Below, one piece after another: positions 9,390-17,979 of a stretch of 64,000 nt of DNA (positions are counted from its first letter, which is position 1; each line of letters begins with the position of its first letter). The stretch comes from Dehalobacter alkaniphilus (lineage in GTDB: Bacteria; Bacillota; Desulfitobacteriia; Desulfitobacteriales; Syntrophobotulaceae). The notes under the pieces were generated by a model. That model was not told the origin of the DNA and ran no database searches. It worked only from the letters and a program-made list of their open reading frames with translations. The stretch lies in contig CP148031.1 in NCBI GenBank assembly GCA_040500365.1, positions 2,852,001 through 2,916,000 on the forward strand, read 5' to 3'. Both the position numbers and the translations under genes were made by a program.

Positions 9390-10289
9390 ATGGAAGAATA
9401 TTTGATTCTTGCAGTGGATGATCAGGACTTTAATCTTATTTTTCTTAAAAAAACTTTAGCTGAATATCAGTTTCTCTCTGCCAGAAACGGCAGACAAGCC
9501 CTGGAATTGCTAAGAAGGTGCTCTCCTGACCTGATCCTGCTGGATATCGTAATGCCAGAAATGGATGGTTATGAAGTTCTCAGACAGCTAAAATACGATG
9601 AACGGACCAGGAACATCCCCGTTATTTTCCTGACAAGCCTTGACTCCATTGAAGATGAAGAAAAAGGGTTTAATTTGGGTGCTGTAGATTATATCACCAA
9701 ACCTTTTAAGCCAACAATCATTCAGGCCCGGGTCAAGAACACTTTACGGTTCATCCATCAGCAAAAACTCTTGGAAAGAATGTCTCACCTGGATGGTCTT
9801 ACCGAGATCCCAAACCGGCGATTTTTCGAAGAAAAACTTGCTGCCGAATTTGGCTTTGCAGCCACCAACAAGCGTCCGCTTTCGCTGATCATGATTGATG
9901 TTGATTTCTTTAAGAAATTCAACGACCAGCATGGGCACTCCAAAGGCGATGAAGCGCTTGTTAAAGTTGCCCAGATCATCCGCTCATGCTTGAATGAACC
10001 TCACGAATTTGTGGCCAGGTATGGCGGAGAGGAATTTGTCGTGATTCTTCCGGATACGGATGCGGCTGCCGGAAGTGAAATCGCCGAAAAAATACGTTAC
10101 CATGTCAGTATATCCCAACTGTTCAACAATCCCGCCGGCAGCCACGCTGCTCTGACCGTCAGTGTGGGCGGATACAGTATGATACCGGCCAATTACGAAT
10201 ACTGTCATAGCATATTGGAAAAAGCCGATGCCTGCTTGTACCAAGCAAAAAAACACGGCAGAAATTGCGTGAAGTGGGATTATTCTTGA
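9390..10289 (+). CDS. Response regulator diguanylate cyclase (REC-GGDEF)
   Basis: 299 residues from ATG 9390, preceded by AAGGAAGG; an upstream ATG at 9303 would add 29 residues unlike any domain. Order: receiver domain (about 1-120) with phosphoacceptor Asp in DLILLDIVMPEMDG and Lys in YITKPFKP, then GGDEF domain (about 130-298) with the active signature GGEEF. The inhibitory RxxD site is not seen before the signature, so product inhibition may be absent. It should make c-di-GMP in response to a kinase; no kinase gene is adjacent. The last 10 bp overlap convergent folC. Confidence 0.92.
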   Translation: MEEYLILAVDDQDFNLIFLKKTLAEYQFLSARNGRQALELLRRCSPDLILLDIVMPEMDGYEVLRQLKYDERTRNIPVIFLTSLDSIEDEEKGFNLGAVDYITKPFKPTIIQARVKNTLRFIHQQKLLERMSHLDGLTEIPNRRFFEEKLAAEFGFAATNKRPLSLIMIDVDFFKKFNDQHGHSKGDEALVKVAQIIRSCLNEPHEFVARYGGEEFVVILPDTDAAAGSEIAEKIRYHVSISQLFNNPAGSHAALTVSVGGYSMIPANYEYCHSILEKADACLYQAKKHGRNCVKWDYS

Positions 10290-11605
10290 TGCGTATAATG
10301 ATCCAGCAAAAATTTTCTTACCCCGGAGATCATGTACAAGGAGCCGGTGACACAAAGCAGATCACCCGGCTTCATTATTTCAAGCCCTTTTCTTACCGCT
10401 CCCGCAGGATCTTCAACCGTCAATACGTTTTCCTGCGTTAGATACTTCTCCGCGATTCTGGCTACATACTCCCAGTCACCAGCCCTTGGGGAATCCGGCT
10501 TGGTCACGATGATTTTATCGGCCAGCGGTGCGATAATCTCAACGGCTTTTTCTATTTCTTTGTCCCTGAGCATGCCAAGACAAAGCAACAGCCTGTTTCT
10601 TCTCAAAGGTCCGCCGGCGTACTGCTGCAGCGCCTTAGCCAGAGACATCATCCCATCGGCATTATGTGCCCCGTCCAGAAGAACTCTCGGATTCCGCAGC
10701 AAGAGTTCCAGCCTGCCCGGCCAGCGGACTGCTTTGAGACCTTCCCTGACAGCACTTTCAGATATATCCAGGGAATACGTTTCAACTAATACTTCACAGA
10801 CAGCTAGCGCAGCCGCTGCATTGGTAAACTGATGTTCCCCAAGAAGCGCGAGCTCCAGGTCCGGATAAGACCAGCACAAGCCTTCATAGCCAAAACGCTG
10901 CGAACCATCACCCGGGTGCCGCCAATGTACATCGCGGCCTACCTCAATCATTCTGGATCCTTTTTGGGCAGCCCGTTCCTCGATGACCTTCAGAACTTCC
11001 GGCTTGTCCGAGGAAGTGACCACTGGAACGCCATCCTTAATAATGCCGGCCTTTACCCCAGTAATTGCTTGAAGCGTATCTCCAAGATAATCCATATGAT
11101 CCATGCCAATACTGGTCAGCACAGATATTAAAGGAGTAACGACGTTGGTGGAATCAATTTCACCGCCGAGACCAACCTCCAGAAGGACCAGATCGGGTTG
11201 TCTTTCAGCAAAATAACACAGGGCCAGCGCCGTACAGACTTCAAATTCAGTCGGATGTTCAATCCCGAGACTCACCATTTCCTCCAGATGGGGTTTTAGC
11301 TTATTGATCCCTGAAACCACATCTTCCGGCGAGATCATCTCTCCGTTGATCGTGATTCTTTCCCGGAAATCATGAAGGTGGGGGGATGTAAACATTCCCG
11401 CGCGATAACCGGCCTGCTTCATAATCGACTGAAGCATTGCCGTCGTCGATCCCTTCCCGTTGGTGCCGCCGATATGAATCACTTTCAATTTCTTTTCCGG
11501 GTGGTCCAGACGATCCAGCAAAGCCTTGATCCGCTCCAGTCCGAGGTTAATGCCGAACTTCGTCAGATTCTTAATATATTCCAATGTCTTTTCGTATTCC
11601 GTCAT
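10280..11605 (-). CDS. folC: Folylpolyglutamate synthase / dihydrofolate synthase
   Basis: Adds L-glutamate to dihydropteroate or folates. The 441 residues show a Mur-ligase fold: P-loop GGTNGKGSTTAML (about 46-58), omega-loop region GMFTSPHLHDFRERI, carbamylated-Lys region, and the C-terminal domain motif LLDGAHNADGM. It starts 21 nt after valS on the same strand and is probably co-transcribed with it, as in many Firmicutes. Its 3' end overlaps the converging GGDEF gene by 10 bp. Confidence 0.95.
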   Translation of the reverse strand: MTEYEKTLEYIKNLTKFGINLGLERIKALLDRLDHPEKKLKVIHIGGTNGKGSTTAMLQSIMKQAGYRAGMFTSPHLHDFRERITINGEMISPEDVVSGINKLKPHLEEMVSLGIEHPTEFEVCTALALCYFAERQPDLVLLEVGLGGEIDSTNVVTPLISVLTSIGMDHMDYLGDTLQAITGVKAGIIKDGVPVVTSSDKPEVLKVIEERAAQKGSRMIEVGRDVHWRHPGDGSQRFGYEGLCWSYPDLELALLGEHQFTNAAAALAVCEVLVETYSLDISESAVREGLKAVRWPGRLELLLRNPRVLLDGAHNADGMMSLAKALQQYAGGPLRRNRLLLCLGMLRDKEIEKAVEIIAPLADKIIVTKPDSPRAGDWEYVARIAEKYLTQENVLTVEDPAGAVRKGLEIMKPGDLLCVTGSLYMISGVRKFLLDHYTHQE

Positions 11606-11626
11606 TATCCTTAATCCTTTGCAGAT

Positions 11627-14302
11627 TTATTCAAGCTCTTCGCTTAAATCGGATAATCTGAGTTTTAGAGAACGCATTCTGACCATGATATCATCCAGTT
11701 TCTCTTTTTCCTTTTGAACAACCTCTTCCGGCGCTTTCGAGGTAAACCCTGGGTTGCCGAGCTTGTCTTCCAGCCTTTTCTGTTCCTTGATCATATTTTC
11801 GATTTCCTTGCGGACCTTGGCCACTTCTTTGTCCAAATCAAGCAGCCCTTTCAGTGGTATATAAACGGTAACACCAGTAAGAACCGTACTGGCAGACTGC
11901 GGCGGCTTATTCTCCATCTGCTGTAAAATTGTGATGTTTTCCGCAACTGCAAGCTGCCGGATATCCGCAAGACCGCTTTGTAGAACCGAGAGCATATCTT
12001 TTTCGGGAGCTACGAGCAGGATATCTGCCCTGCGGCCCGGAGCGACACCCATCTCCGCCCGGATATTGCGCACTGCCCGGATAATATCCATCAGGACATT
12101 CATATCTTTTTCAACCTGCTCGTTGCGATATCCTTCAACCTGCGGCCAGGAGCTGAGCATAATCGTCTTTCCTTTGATGGGCAGATGCTGCCAGATCTCC
12201 TCAGTTAAGAACGGCATAAACGGGTGAATCAGTCTCATTGTACCTTCCAGCACTTCAAAGAGAATGCGCTGGGCGGTCTGGCGTTCAGACTGGTTTTCTT
12301 TCATATAAAGTCGTTTTTTAGTCAGCTCGATGTACCAGTCACAATATTCATTCCAGATAAATTCATAGAGTAGTCTGCCGGCTTCCCCAAGGTCAAAGCG
12401 CTCTAAAGCGGCCGTGACATTCTGAACCGTATCTTCATAGCGTGACAGGATCCATTTGTCTGCCAGGGTAAGCTCAGCAGCGTACGGTCCGGCAGGCTGT
12501 TCCTTAGCTTCCGATTGGTAGTCCTCCAGATTCATCAGCACAAAACGGGAGGCATTCCAGATTTTATTCAAAAAGTTTCTGGTGGACTCTAATTTTTCAA
12601 AATGGAATCTCAGATCATTACCCGGTGTGTTGCCGGTGATCAGCATAAACCTCAGGGTGTCCGCGCCATATTGATTAATGACTTCGATCGGATCGACACC
12701 GTTGCCAAGTGATTTGCTCATCTTGCGCCCCTGCGGGTCAAGAATCAACCCGTGAATCATCACCTTGTGGAACGGAACATCTTCCCGGAATTCCAGTCCC
12801 ATAAAAATCATCCGGGCTACCCAGAAGAAAATAATATCCCTGCCGGTAACCAGAACACTCGTCGGATAAAACTGTTTCAGTTCAGCGGTATTTTCGGGCC
12901 ATCCCATGGTTGAGAATGGCCAGAGTGCTGAAGAAAACCACGTATCCAGAACATCGGGATCCTGCTGCAGGTGATGGCTTCCGCATTTCGGACATGCCGC
13001 CGGATCCTCTTTCACGCAAACTTCAGCTCCGCAATCCTGACAATACCAAACCGGAATACGATGACCCCACCAGAGCTGCCGCGATATACACCAATCCCGG
13101 ATATTTTCCAGCCAGCCTGTATAGATCCTGGCAAAACGGTCGGGCACAAACTGTAGATCGCCATCCTGCACGACTTTGATTGCCGGTTCAGCTAAAGGCT
13201 TCATTTTGACAAACCACTGCCTGCTAACCCGGGGCTCAACCACTGTGGAACAGCGGTAACACTCCCCCACTGCATGGGTATGCGGTTCTATCTTAACCAA
13301 AAGGCCAAGCTCTTCCAGATCTTTGACAATCCGGCGGCGTGCTTCGTATCGATCCAGTCCCTGGTATTTGCCGCCATTTTCGTTGATGGTGGCATCGCTG
13401 TTCATGATATTAATCTGCTCCAGATTATGGCGGAGCCCCATCTCAAAGTCATTTGGGTCATGCGCAGGCGTAATTTTGACCGCGCCGGTGCCAAATTCCT
13501 TCTCGACATATTCATCGGTAATCACCGGAATCTTTCTTTTCACTAAAGGAAGGATTACATTCTTTCCTGCAAGATGCCGGTACCGTTCATCCTCAGGGTG
13601 GACGGCAACCGCCACGTCTCCGAGCATCGTTTCCGGACGGGTCGTCGCCACAACAACGCCTTCCCCGCCATCCGCTGCCGGATAACGAATATGCCACAGG
13701 TTTCCTTCCCGTTCATTATGCTCGACTTCAATATCCGAAATGGTCGTATGGCACTTGGAGCACCAGTTAACAATATAGTTCCCTCTATAAATCAGGCCTT
13801 TGTTGTAAAGGTTGACAAAGACTTCTCTTACAGCCTTGGAACATCCTTCGTCCATGGTAAACCGTTCCCGTGACCAATCACAGGAAGCACCTAGTTTGCG
13901 CAGCTGACGGGTAATTGTACCACCATACTGTTCCTTCCAGGCCCAGACTCTTTCCAGAAATTTTTCTCTTCCAAGTTCGTGTCTGTTCGTTCCTTCTTTG
14001 GCCAACTGTTCCTCAACTTTGGCCTGGGTGGCAATGCCCGCGTGGTCTGTCCCGGGAAGCCATAACGTATTATATCCCTGCATTCTTTTATAACGGGCCA
14101 GAATATCCTGCAGCGTGTTATCCATCGCGTGTCCGAGATGCAAAGACCCGGTTACGTTCGGCGGCGGCATCACAATGCTGAAAGGTTTCTGCTCCGGTTC
14201 AACTTTTGGCGTAAAAAATCCGTTCTGTTCCCAATACTGATACCATTTTTCCTCTACCTGGCCAGGATCATATATTTTGGCCATCTGTTGATCCTCACTC
14301 AT
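11627..14302 (-). CDS. valS: Valyl-tRNA synthetase
   Basis: Class I aminoacyl-tRNA synthetase, 891 residues from ATG 14302 (AAAGGAG 7 nt upstream; a longer frame to 14371 lacks a ribosome site). Seen: HIGH box as HLGH in PNVTGSLHLGHAM, editing CP1 domain, KMSKS box in GRKMSKSLGNGVDP, anticodon-binding domain, and the C-terminal tRNA-arm coiled coil (about 825-890) typical of ValRS. It heads the valS-folC pair. Many relatives carry a T-box leader; I find none here (no T-box core on the minus strand upstream) but a structured repeat instead. Confidence 0.97.
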   Translation of the reverse strand: MSEDQQMAKIYDPGQVEEKWYQYWEQNGFFTPKVEPEQKPFSIVMPPPNVTGSLHLGHAMDNTLQDILARYKRMQGYNTLWLPGTDHAGIATQAKVEEQLAKEGTNRHELGREKFLERVWAWKEQYGGTITRQLRKLGASCDWSRERFTMDEGCSKAVREVFVNLYNKGLIYRGNYIVNWCSKCHTTISDIEVEHNEREGNLWHIRYPAADGGEGVVVATTRPETMLGDVAVAVHPEDERYRHLAGKNVILPLVKRKIPVITDEYVEKEFGTGAVKITPAHDPNDFEMGLRHNLEQINIMNSDATINENGGKYQGLDRYEARRRIVKDLEELGLLVKIEPHTHAVGECYRCSTVVEPRVSRQWFVKMKPLAEPAIKVVQDGDLQFVPDRFARIYTGWLENIRDWCISRQLWWGHRIPVWYCQDCGAEVCVKEDPAACPKCGSHHLQQDPDVLDTWFSSALWPFSTMGWPENTAELKQFYPTSVLVTGRDIIFFWVARMIFMGLEFREDVPFHKVMIHGLILDPQGRKMSKSLGNGVDPIEVINQYGADTLRFMLITGNTPGNDLRFHFEKLESTRNFLNKIWNASRFVLMNLEDYQSEAKEQPAGPYAAELTLADKWILSRYEDTVQNVTAALERFDLGEAGRLLYEFIWNEYCDWYIELTKKRLYMKENQSERQTAQRILFEVLEGTMRLIHPFMPFLTEEIWQHLPIKGKTIMLSSWPQVEGYRNEQVEKDMNVLMDIIRAVRNIRAEMGVAPGRRADILLVAPEKDMLSVLQSGLADIRQLAVAENITILQQMENKPPQSASTVLTGVTVYIPLKGLLDLDKEVAKVRKEIENMIKEQKRLEDKLGNPGFTSKAPEEVVQKEKEKLDDIMVRMRSLKLRLSDLSEELE

Positions 14303-14475
14303 AAAAAGGCTCCTTTCGAACCAAAAAAATCTTCCGGCCCAAAGGACGAAAGACTCACATAAATACTTCATACCGGAATATTATACGATTGTACAGTTCC
14401 AGCCGGCAATGAATCGGGAAATCTTTCAGCCCCTCTGCCAATTCCACTCTAAATTCTATACTGCCGCTAACAACA

Positions 14476-14655
14476 AAAGGCTTGGTGGCAGCCAAGTTTT
14501 CTTTAGTATGACAGAATGTATACATACTTTCTGTTACATCTAAGTGCAGCTAATGCTGCCGACAGCCACGGATGACTTAGTGTCGCGATGCCAAGGATGG
14601 CAAGAAGCGACCGCCAAAGACTTGGCACCAGCCAAGTTTTCTTTATTATACTGAG
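14476..14655. repeat. Structured dispersed repeat, copy A (valS-rnjA gap)
   Basis: The 599-nt valS-rnjA gap holds nested hairpins. CTAAGT/ACTTAG (14540-14580) encloses GCAGC-TAAT-GCTGC. GTCGC/GCGAC (14582-14611) encloses GCCA/TGGC. Two direct 30-nt copies (14476-14505 and 14616-14645) carry CTTGG-N6-CCAAG followed by TTTTCTTTA. On the minus strand the core aligns with the 37,643 repeat and partly with that at 52,149. Whether it is an RNA element, a MITE or a terminator pair is not known. Confidence 0.65.
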
Positions 14656-14736
14656 GCAGTAAAAAAAAGTCAAAAGGTTTTAAGCGAAAGGATCCCATTC
14701 AAATTCGTATTAGCTGAAAGGTTTCCCAGGCAATGT

Positions 14737-14766
14737 TTGTTTAAAAACACAAATACGTGATATAAT
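14737..14766 (+). promoter_or_regulatory. Promoter for rnjA
   Basis: -35 TTGTTT, 18-nt spacer, -10 TATAAT preceded by TGA, 135 nt upstream of the rnjA start. Confidence 0.55.
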
Positions 14767-14901
14767 AATAATTAATGTGCCTCAGAACGGCTAATAAAAA
14801 ATTACTGAAATATGCTTAAACACCGGGGCGTTTGGGTTTAACCGTATTTTGGCTTGTTTTCTGCTTGTTTGACACAACACAAAATATGGAGGTAAAAGTT
14901 T

Positions 14902-16701
14902 TTGACAAAAGAGAACAAACTGCAAATTATTCCCCTCGGAGGTCTCGGGGAAATTGGCAAGAACATGACCGTCATCCGGTATAATAATAAAATTATCCTG
15001 GTTGATGCAGGTCTGACATTTCCGAATGAAGACCTCTTAGGTATTGACATCGTGATTCCGGACTATACGTATTTGGTTGAAAACCAGGCAATGGTTGCAG
15101 GGATACTCATTACCCATGGCCATGAAGATCATATTGGGGCTCTCCCTTATCTATTGAAGGATCTTAATGTCCCTGTTTATGGGACACGCCTTACAATTGG
15201 CCTGATTCAGTCCAAGCTGAAGGAAGCAAATATTACGAAAGCGACACTCAACGTCATTCATCCGAATGACACGGTTCGGCTCGGCGCTTTCCGGGTTGAA
15301 TTCATCAACATCAGCCACAGTATCCCGGGATCTGTCGGCCTGGCAATCCATACACCGATTGGCACCATTGTCCATACCGGAGACTTTAAGCTCGACCATA
15401 CGCCTGTCAGCGGCGATGTCCTCGATATACACAAATTTACCGAATTAGGGGAACACGGCGTTCTGTGCCTGATGTCCGACAGCACGAATGTTGACCGTCC
15501 CGGCTTTACCATGTCCGAGCGTTCTGTCGGCCAAAATATTGATGAAGCCTTTTTCCACGCCGAAGGACGGATTATCTTTGCTAGTTTTGCTTCAAATATC
15601 AACAGACTGCAGCAGGCGATTTCCGCTGCCGTCAAATGCCAACGCAAAGTTGCTGCAATCGGACGAAGCATGGTCAATGTCATTAATATTGCGATGGATC
15701 TGGGTTATCTTGATATGCCGGAGGGAACCCTGATTGAGGTAGACAAGGCAATGGATTATCCCGGCAACCAGCTCTGCATCCTGACCACAGGCAGCCAGGG
15801 GGAACCGATGTCAGCCTTAAGCAGAATAGCCAGCGGCGACCACCGCCAGATCTCAATCAGTGAGAACGACACGGTCATTATTTCGGCCAGCGCGATTCCC
15901 GGTAATGAGAAAGCCATTTCCCGCAATATCGACCAACTGCTCAAACTCGGTGCGCATGTCATCTATGAGCCGATTTCAGGAATGCACGTTTCGGGGCATG
16001 CCAGCGAAGAAGAACTTAAACTAATGTTCAGCATGGTGAAACCGAAATACTTCCTTCCTGTACATGGTGAGTACCGCATGCTTGTCAAGCACGCTGAACT
16101 CGCGCAGCAGGTCGGCATCCCTAAAGAAAATATCTTTATTGCCGAAAACGGCAGTGTTCTGGAATTTACGGACGAGGGCGCTAAAATGGCCGAAAGTATT
16201 CCAGCAGGCAGAGTTCTGATCGATGGTTTCGGGATTGGTGATGTCGGCAATATTGTACTGCGTGACCGTAAACAGTTATCACAGGATGGGATATTGATTG
16301 CTGTTCTGACTGTCAGCCGTCCGACCGGTGCATTGGTTGCAGGACCTGATGTCGTGACCCGCGGGTTTATTTATGTGCGGGAGTCGGAAGAAATTATCAG
16401 CGAAGTCAGGTGCCTGATCCGAGAGGCTATGCAGGAATGCCAGCAAAAGGGTATCAACCAATGGGCGCCAATCAAAAACAAGGTCAAAGATATCGTCGGA
16501 AAACACCTCTATCAGAGAACCGGCAGACGTCCAATGATTCTGGTCATCATTCAAGAAGTAAACAGCGAAGCAATCAAGGACGCAAACAAGAAAGACACTG
16601 CTGCCAGAGAAGCAACCAACAAACCGCCCAACTACAAGGAAATGGCCGTAAAAGCGAGTCCGAAAAGAACAATGAAGCCTAAGATTCAAGCCCCGACATG
16701 A
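14902..16701 (+). CDS. rnjA: Ribonuclease J
   Basis: Metallo-beta-lactamase/beta-CASP nuclease with 5'-3' exo- and endonuclease activity in mRNA decay and rRNA maturation. 599 residues starting with TTG at 14902, 9 nt after GGAGG; no ATG fits. Seen: THGHEDHIGALPYLL metal motif (about residues 74-88), the beta-CASP domain, and the GHASEEELKLMF and PVHGEYRMLVKHAEL motifs. A basic, lysine-rich C-terminal tail (about 560-599) is probably the RNA- or partner-binding end. A single RNase J is seen in the window; its role as J1 rather than J2 is assumed from the family. Confidence 0.95.
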   Translation: MTKENKLQIIPLGGLGEIGKNMTVIRYNNKIILVDAGLTFPNEDLLGIDIVIPDYTYLVENQAMVAGILITHGHEDHIGALPYLLKDLNVPVYGTRLTIGLIQSKLKEANITKATLNVIHPNDTVRLGAFRVEFINISHSIPGSVGLAIHTPIGTIVHTGDFKLDHTPVSGDVLDIHKFTELGEHGVLCLMSDSTNVDRPGFTMSERSVGQNIDEAFFHAEGRIIFASFASNINRLQQAISAAVKCQRKVAAIGRSMVNVINIAMDLGYLDMPEGTLIEVDKAMDYPGNQLCILTTGSQGEPMSALSRIASGDHRQISISENDTVIISASAIPGNEKAISRNIDQLLKLGAHVIYEPISGMHVSGHASEEELKLMFSMVKPKYFLPVHGEYRMLVKHAELAQQVGIPKENIFIAENGSVLEFTDEGAKMAESIPAGRVLIDGFGIGDVGNIVLRDRKQLSQDGILIAVLTVSRPTGALVAGPDVVTRGFIYVRESEEIISEVRCLIREAMQECQQKGINQWAPIKNKVKDIVGKHLYQRTGRRPMILVIIQEVNSEAIKDANKKDTAAREATNKPPNYKEMAVKASPKRTMKPKIQAPT

Positions 16702-16759
16702 TATTCCTTTAATATTAAAAAAATTTTAGAAAACGAATAGATTTAACACATCAGACAAT

Positions 16760-16806
16760 AAAAAGATTACCTCAGTCCGTTCAACGGACTCAGGTAATCT
16801 TTTTAT
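16760..16806. terminator. Bidirectional terminator between rnjA and SMR-like gene
   Basis: AAAAAGATTACC/GGTAATCTTTTT arms with an about 20-bp stem, one mismatch and loop TTCAA. A-runs and T-runs flank both sides, so it can serve the convergent genes on both strands. Confidence 0.85.
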
Positions 16807-16828
16807 CAGAAATTATTTAAGCAGAACA

Positions 16829-17176
16829 TTACTTCATGTTTAGTACGATGACCCCTGCCACAATCAATAAAGTCCCGCCGACCTTAGCGGCTGAAACCTG
16901 TTCCTGAAGAAAGAAAAAGGAAAGCAGCATCACCAGGATATAGCCCAGACTGACCATTGGATAAGCAATACTGAGTTCCAGCTTTCTCAGGACAAATATC
17001 CACATCAACATGCTGAAAACAAAACAGCTTACAGCAAAGACCATCTTCAGGCTGATCATCGAATAAATAAGGTTCCAGATTCCGCTGTCCGGCCGAAGTT
17101 CCCCTGCCGCCAGCTTAAGAACGAACTGCCCGGTCGATCCCAGAGCAATGGAAATCAAGGCCAGCAAATAAATCAT
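16829..17176 (-). CDS. SMR/EamA-type small membrane transporter (flippase-subunit-like)
   Basis: 115 residues, four membrane segments filling the chain, with the LIYSMISLKMVFAVSCFV and SIAYPMVSLGYILVML patterns of the DMT/SMR superfamily, closest in feel to ArnE/ArnF-type undecaprenyl-sugar flippase subunits. Its start is 4 nt after the GT2 stop. With GT2 and the GT39 protein it makes a set for attaching or flipping a lipid-linked sugar. The substrate cannot be told. A drug-efflux SMR is the alternative, but context argues against it. Confidence 0.72.
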   Translation of the reverse strand: MIYLLALISIALGSTGQFVLKLAAGELRPDSGIWNLIYSMISLKMVFAVSCFVFSMLMWIFVLRKLELSIAYPMVSLGYILVMLLSFFFLQEQVSAAKVGGTLLIVAGVIVLNMK

Positions 17177-17180
17177 CCGT

Positions 17181-17912
17181 TTATCTCACCTTAGCCAGCA
17201 GCGCAAAGTAACCTCTGACTGTCTTTGACACCTGCATTTTGCTGGCCCCTTCTTTCTGTTGATAATGAAGAATAAGCGGTACCTCCCCGGCTTTAACCCC
17301 CATCCTGCTGAATTTAGCAGCGATCTCAGCCATGCAGTCAAATCCGTTGGTCGTAATCAGCTCTTTCCAGCGTTCCTGTGCCTTTCTGATTATTCTCACC
17401 CGGTATGCCCTGTAGCCAGATGAGTAGTCATTAAGGTTTCTGATGCGGAAAAACAATTTAAAGAAACACCTGGCACCCCGGCTGAATAACTTTCGCAAGG
17501 TTTTCAGCCCAATTTCATATCCTCCCGAAGTAAATCTGGAGGCCACAACCAAGTCAAGATCCCGACTGTTCAGCGTTTCAATCATGCTCTCGATCAGCAG
17601 GGGGCTGTGGGTATTGTCGGCATCCATGGTAACCAGGACATCATCATCCTTCAGGTTTTCCAGCGCATAACGCAAAATTGTTTTGACGGCTTCTCCGAGG
17701 CCCTTGTTTCCGTGGTGCCTGACCAGCGTTACATAACCATGATCCCGGGCGTAAGTGCTTACAATTTCTGCAGTATTGTCGATGCTGCCGTCATCCACCA
17801 GCAGGACCCGGATATTATACCGGCTGACCTCTCGGTAGGATGCAATGCTGTTGAATAAATGAATAATCCCGGCTGCTTCATTATAGGCGGGCAAGCCAAT
17901 CAGGACCTTCAT
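17181..17912 (-). CDS. Family 2 glycosyltransferase (polyprenyl-phosphate sugar synthase-like)
   Basis: 243 residues, GT-A fold. N-terminal VLIGLPAYNEAAGI, nucleotide site VLLVDDGSIDNT, and metal site TMDADNTHSP as the DxD region. No C-terminal membrane segments, like dolichol-phosphate mannosyl/glucosyltransferase-type enzymes of the DPM1 class. It likely loads a nucleotide sugar on undecaprenyl phosphate for the adjacent GT39 enzyme. AGGAGG lies 8 nt before the ATG. Confidence 0.82.
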   Translation of the reverse strand: MKVLIGLPAYNEAAGIIHLFNSIASYREVSRYNIRVLLVDDGSIDNTAEIVSTYARDHGYVTLVRHHGNKGLGEAVKTILRYALENLKDDDVLVTMDADNTHSPLLIESMIETLNSRDLDLVVASRFTSGGYEIGLKTLRKLFSRGARCFFKLFFRIRNLNDYSSGYRAYRVRIIRKAQERWKELITTNGFDCMAEIAAKFSRMGVKAGEVPLILHYQQKEGASKMQVSKTVRGYFALLAKVR

Positions 17913-17979
17913 ATCACTCGCCTCCTCCAGGCAGTATTTCCAAAAGATAAACGTAAGTTTGCGGATAAGCAGTCGCCGC

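Noticed and set aside
14303..14901. T-box riboswitch upstream of valS
   Set aside because: No AGGGTGGNACCGCG-like core on the minus strand between 14303 and 14901; structure there belongs to a repeat family instead.
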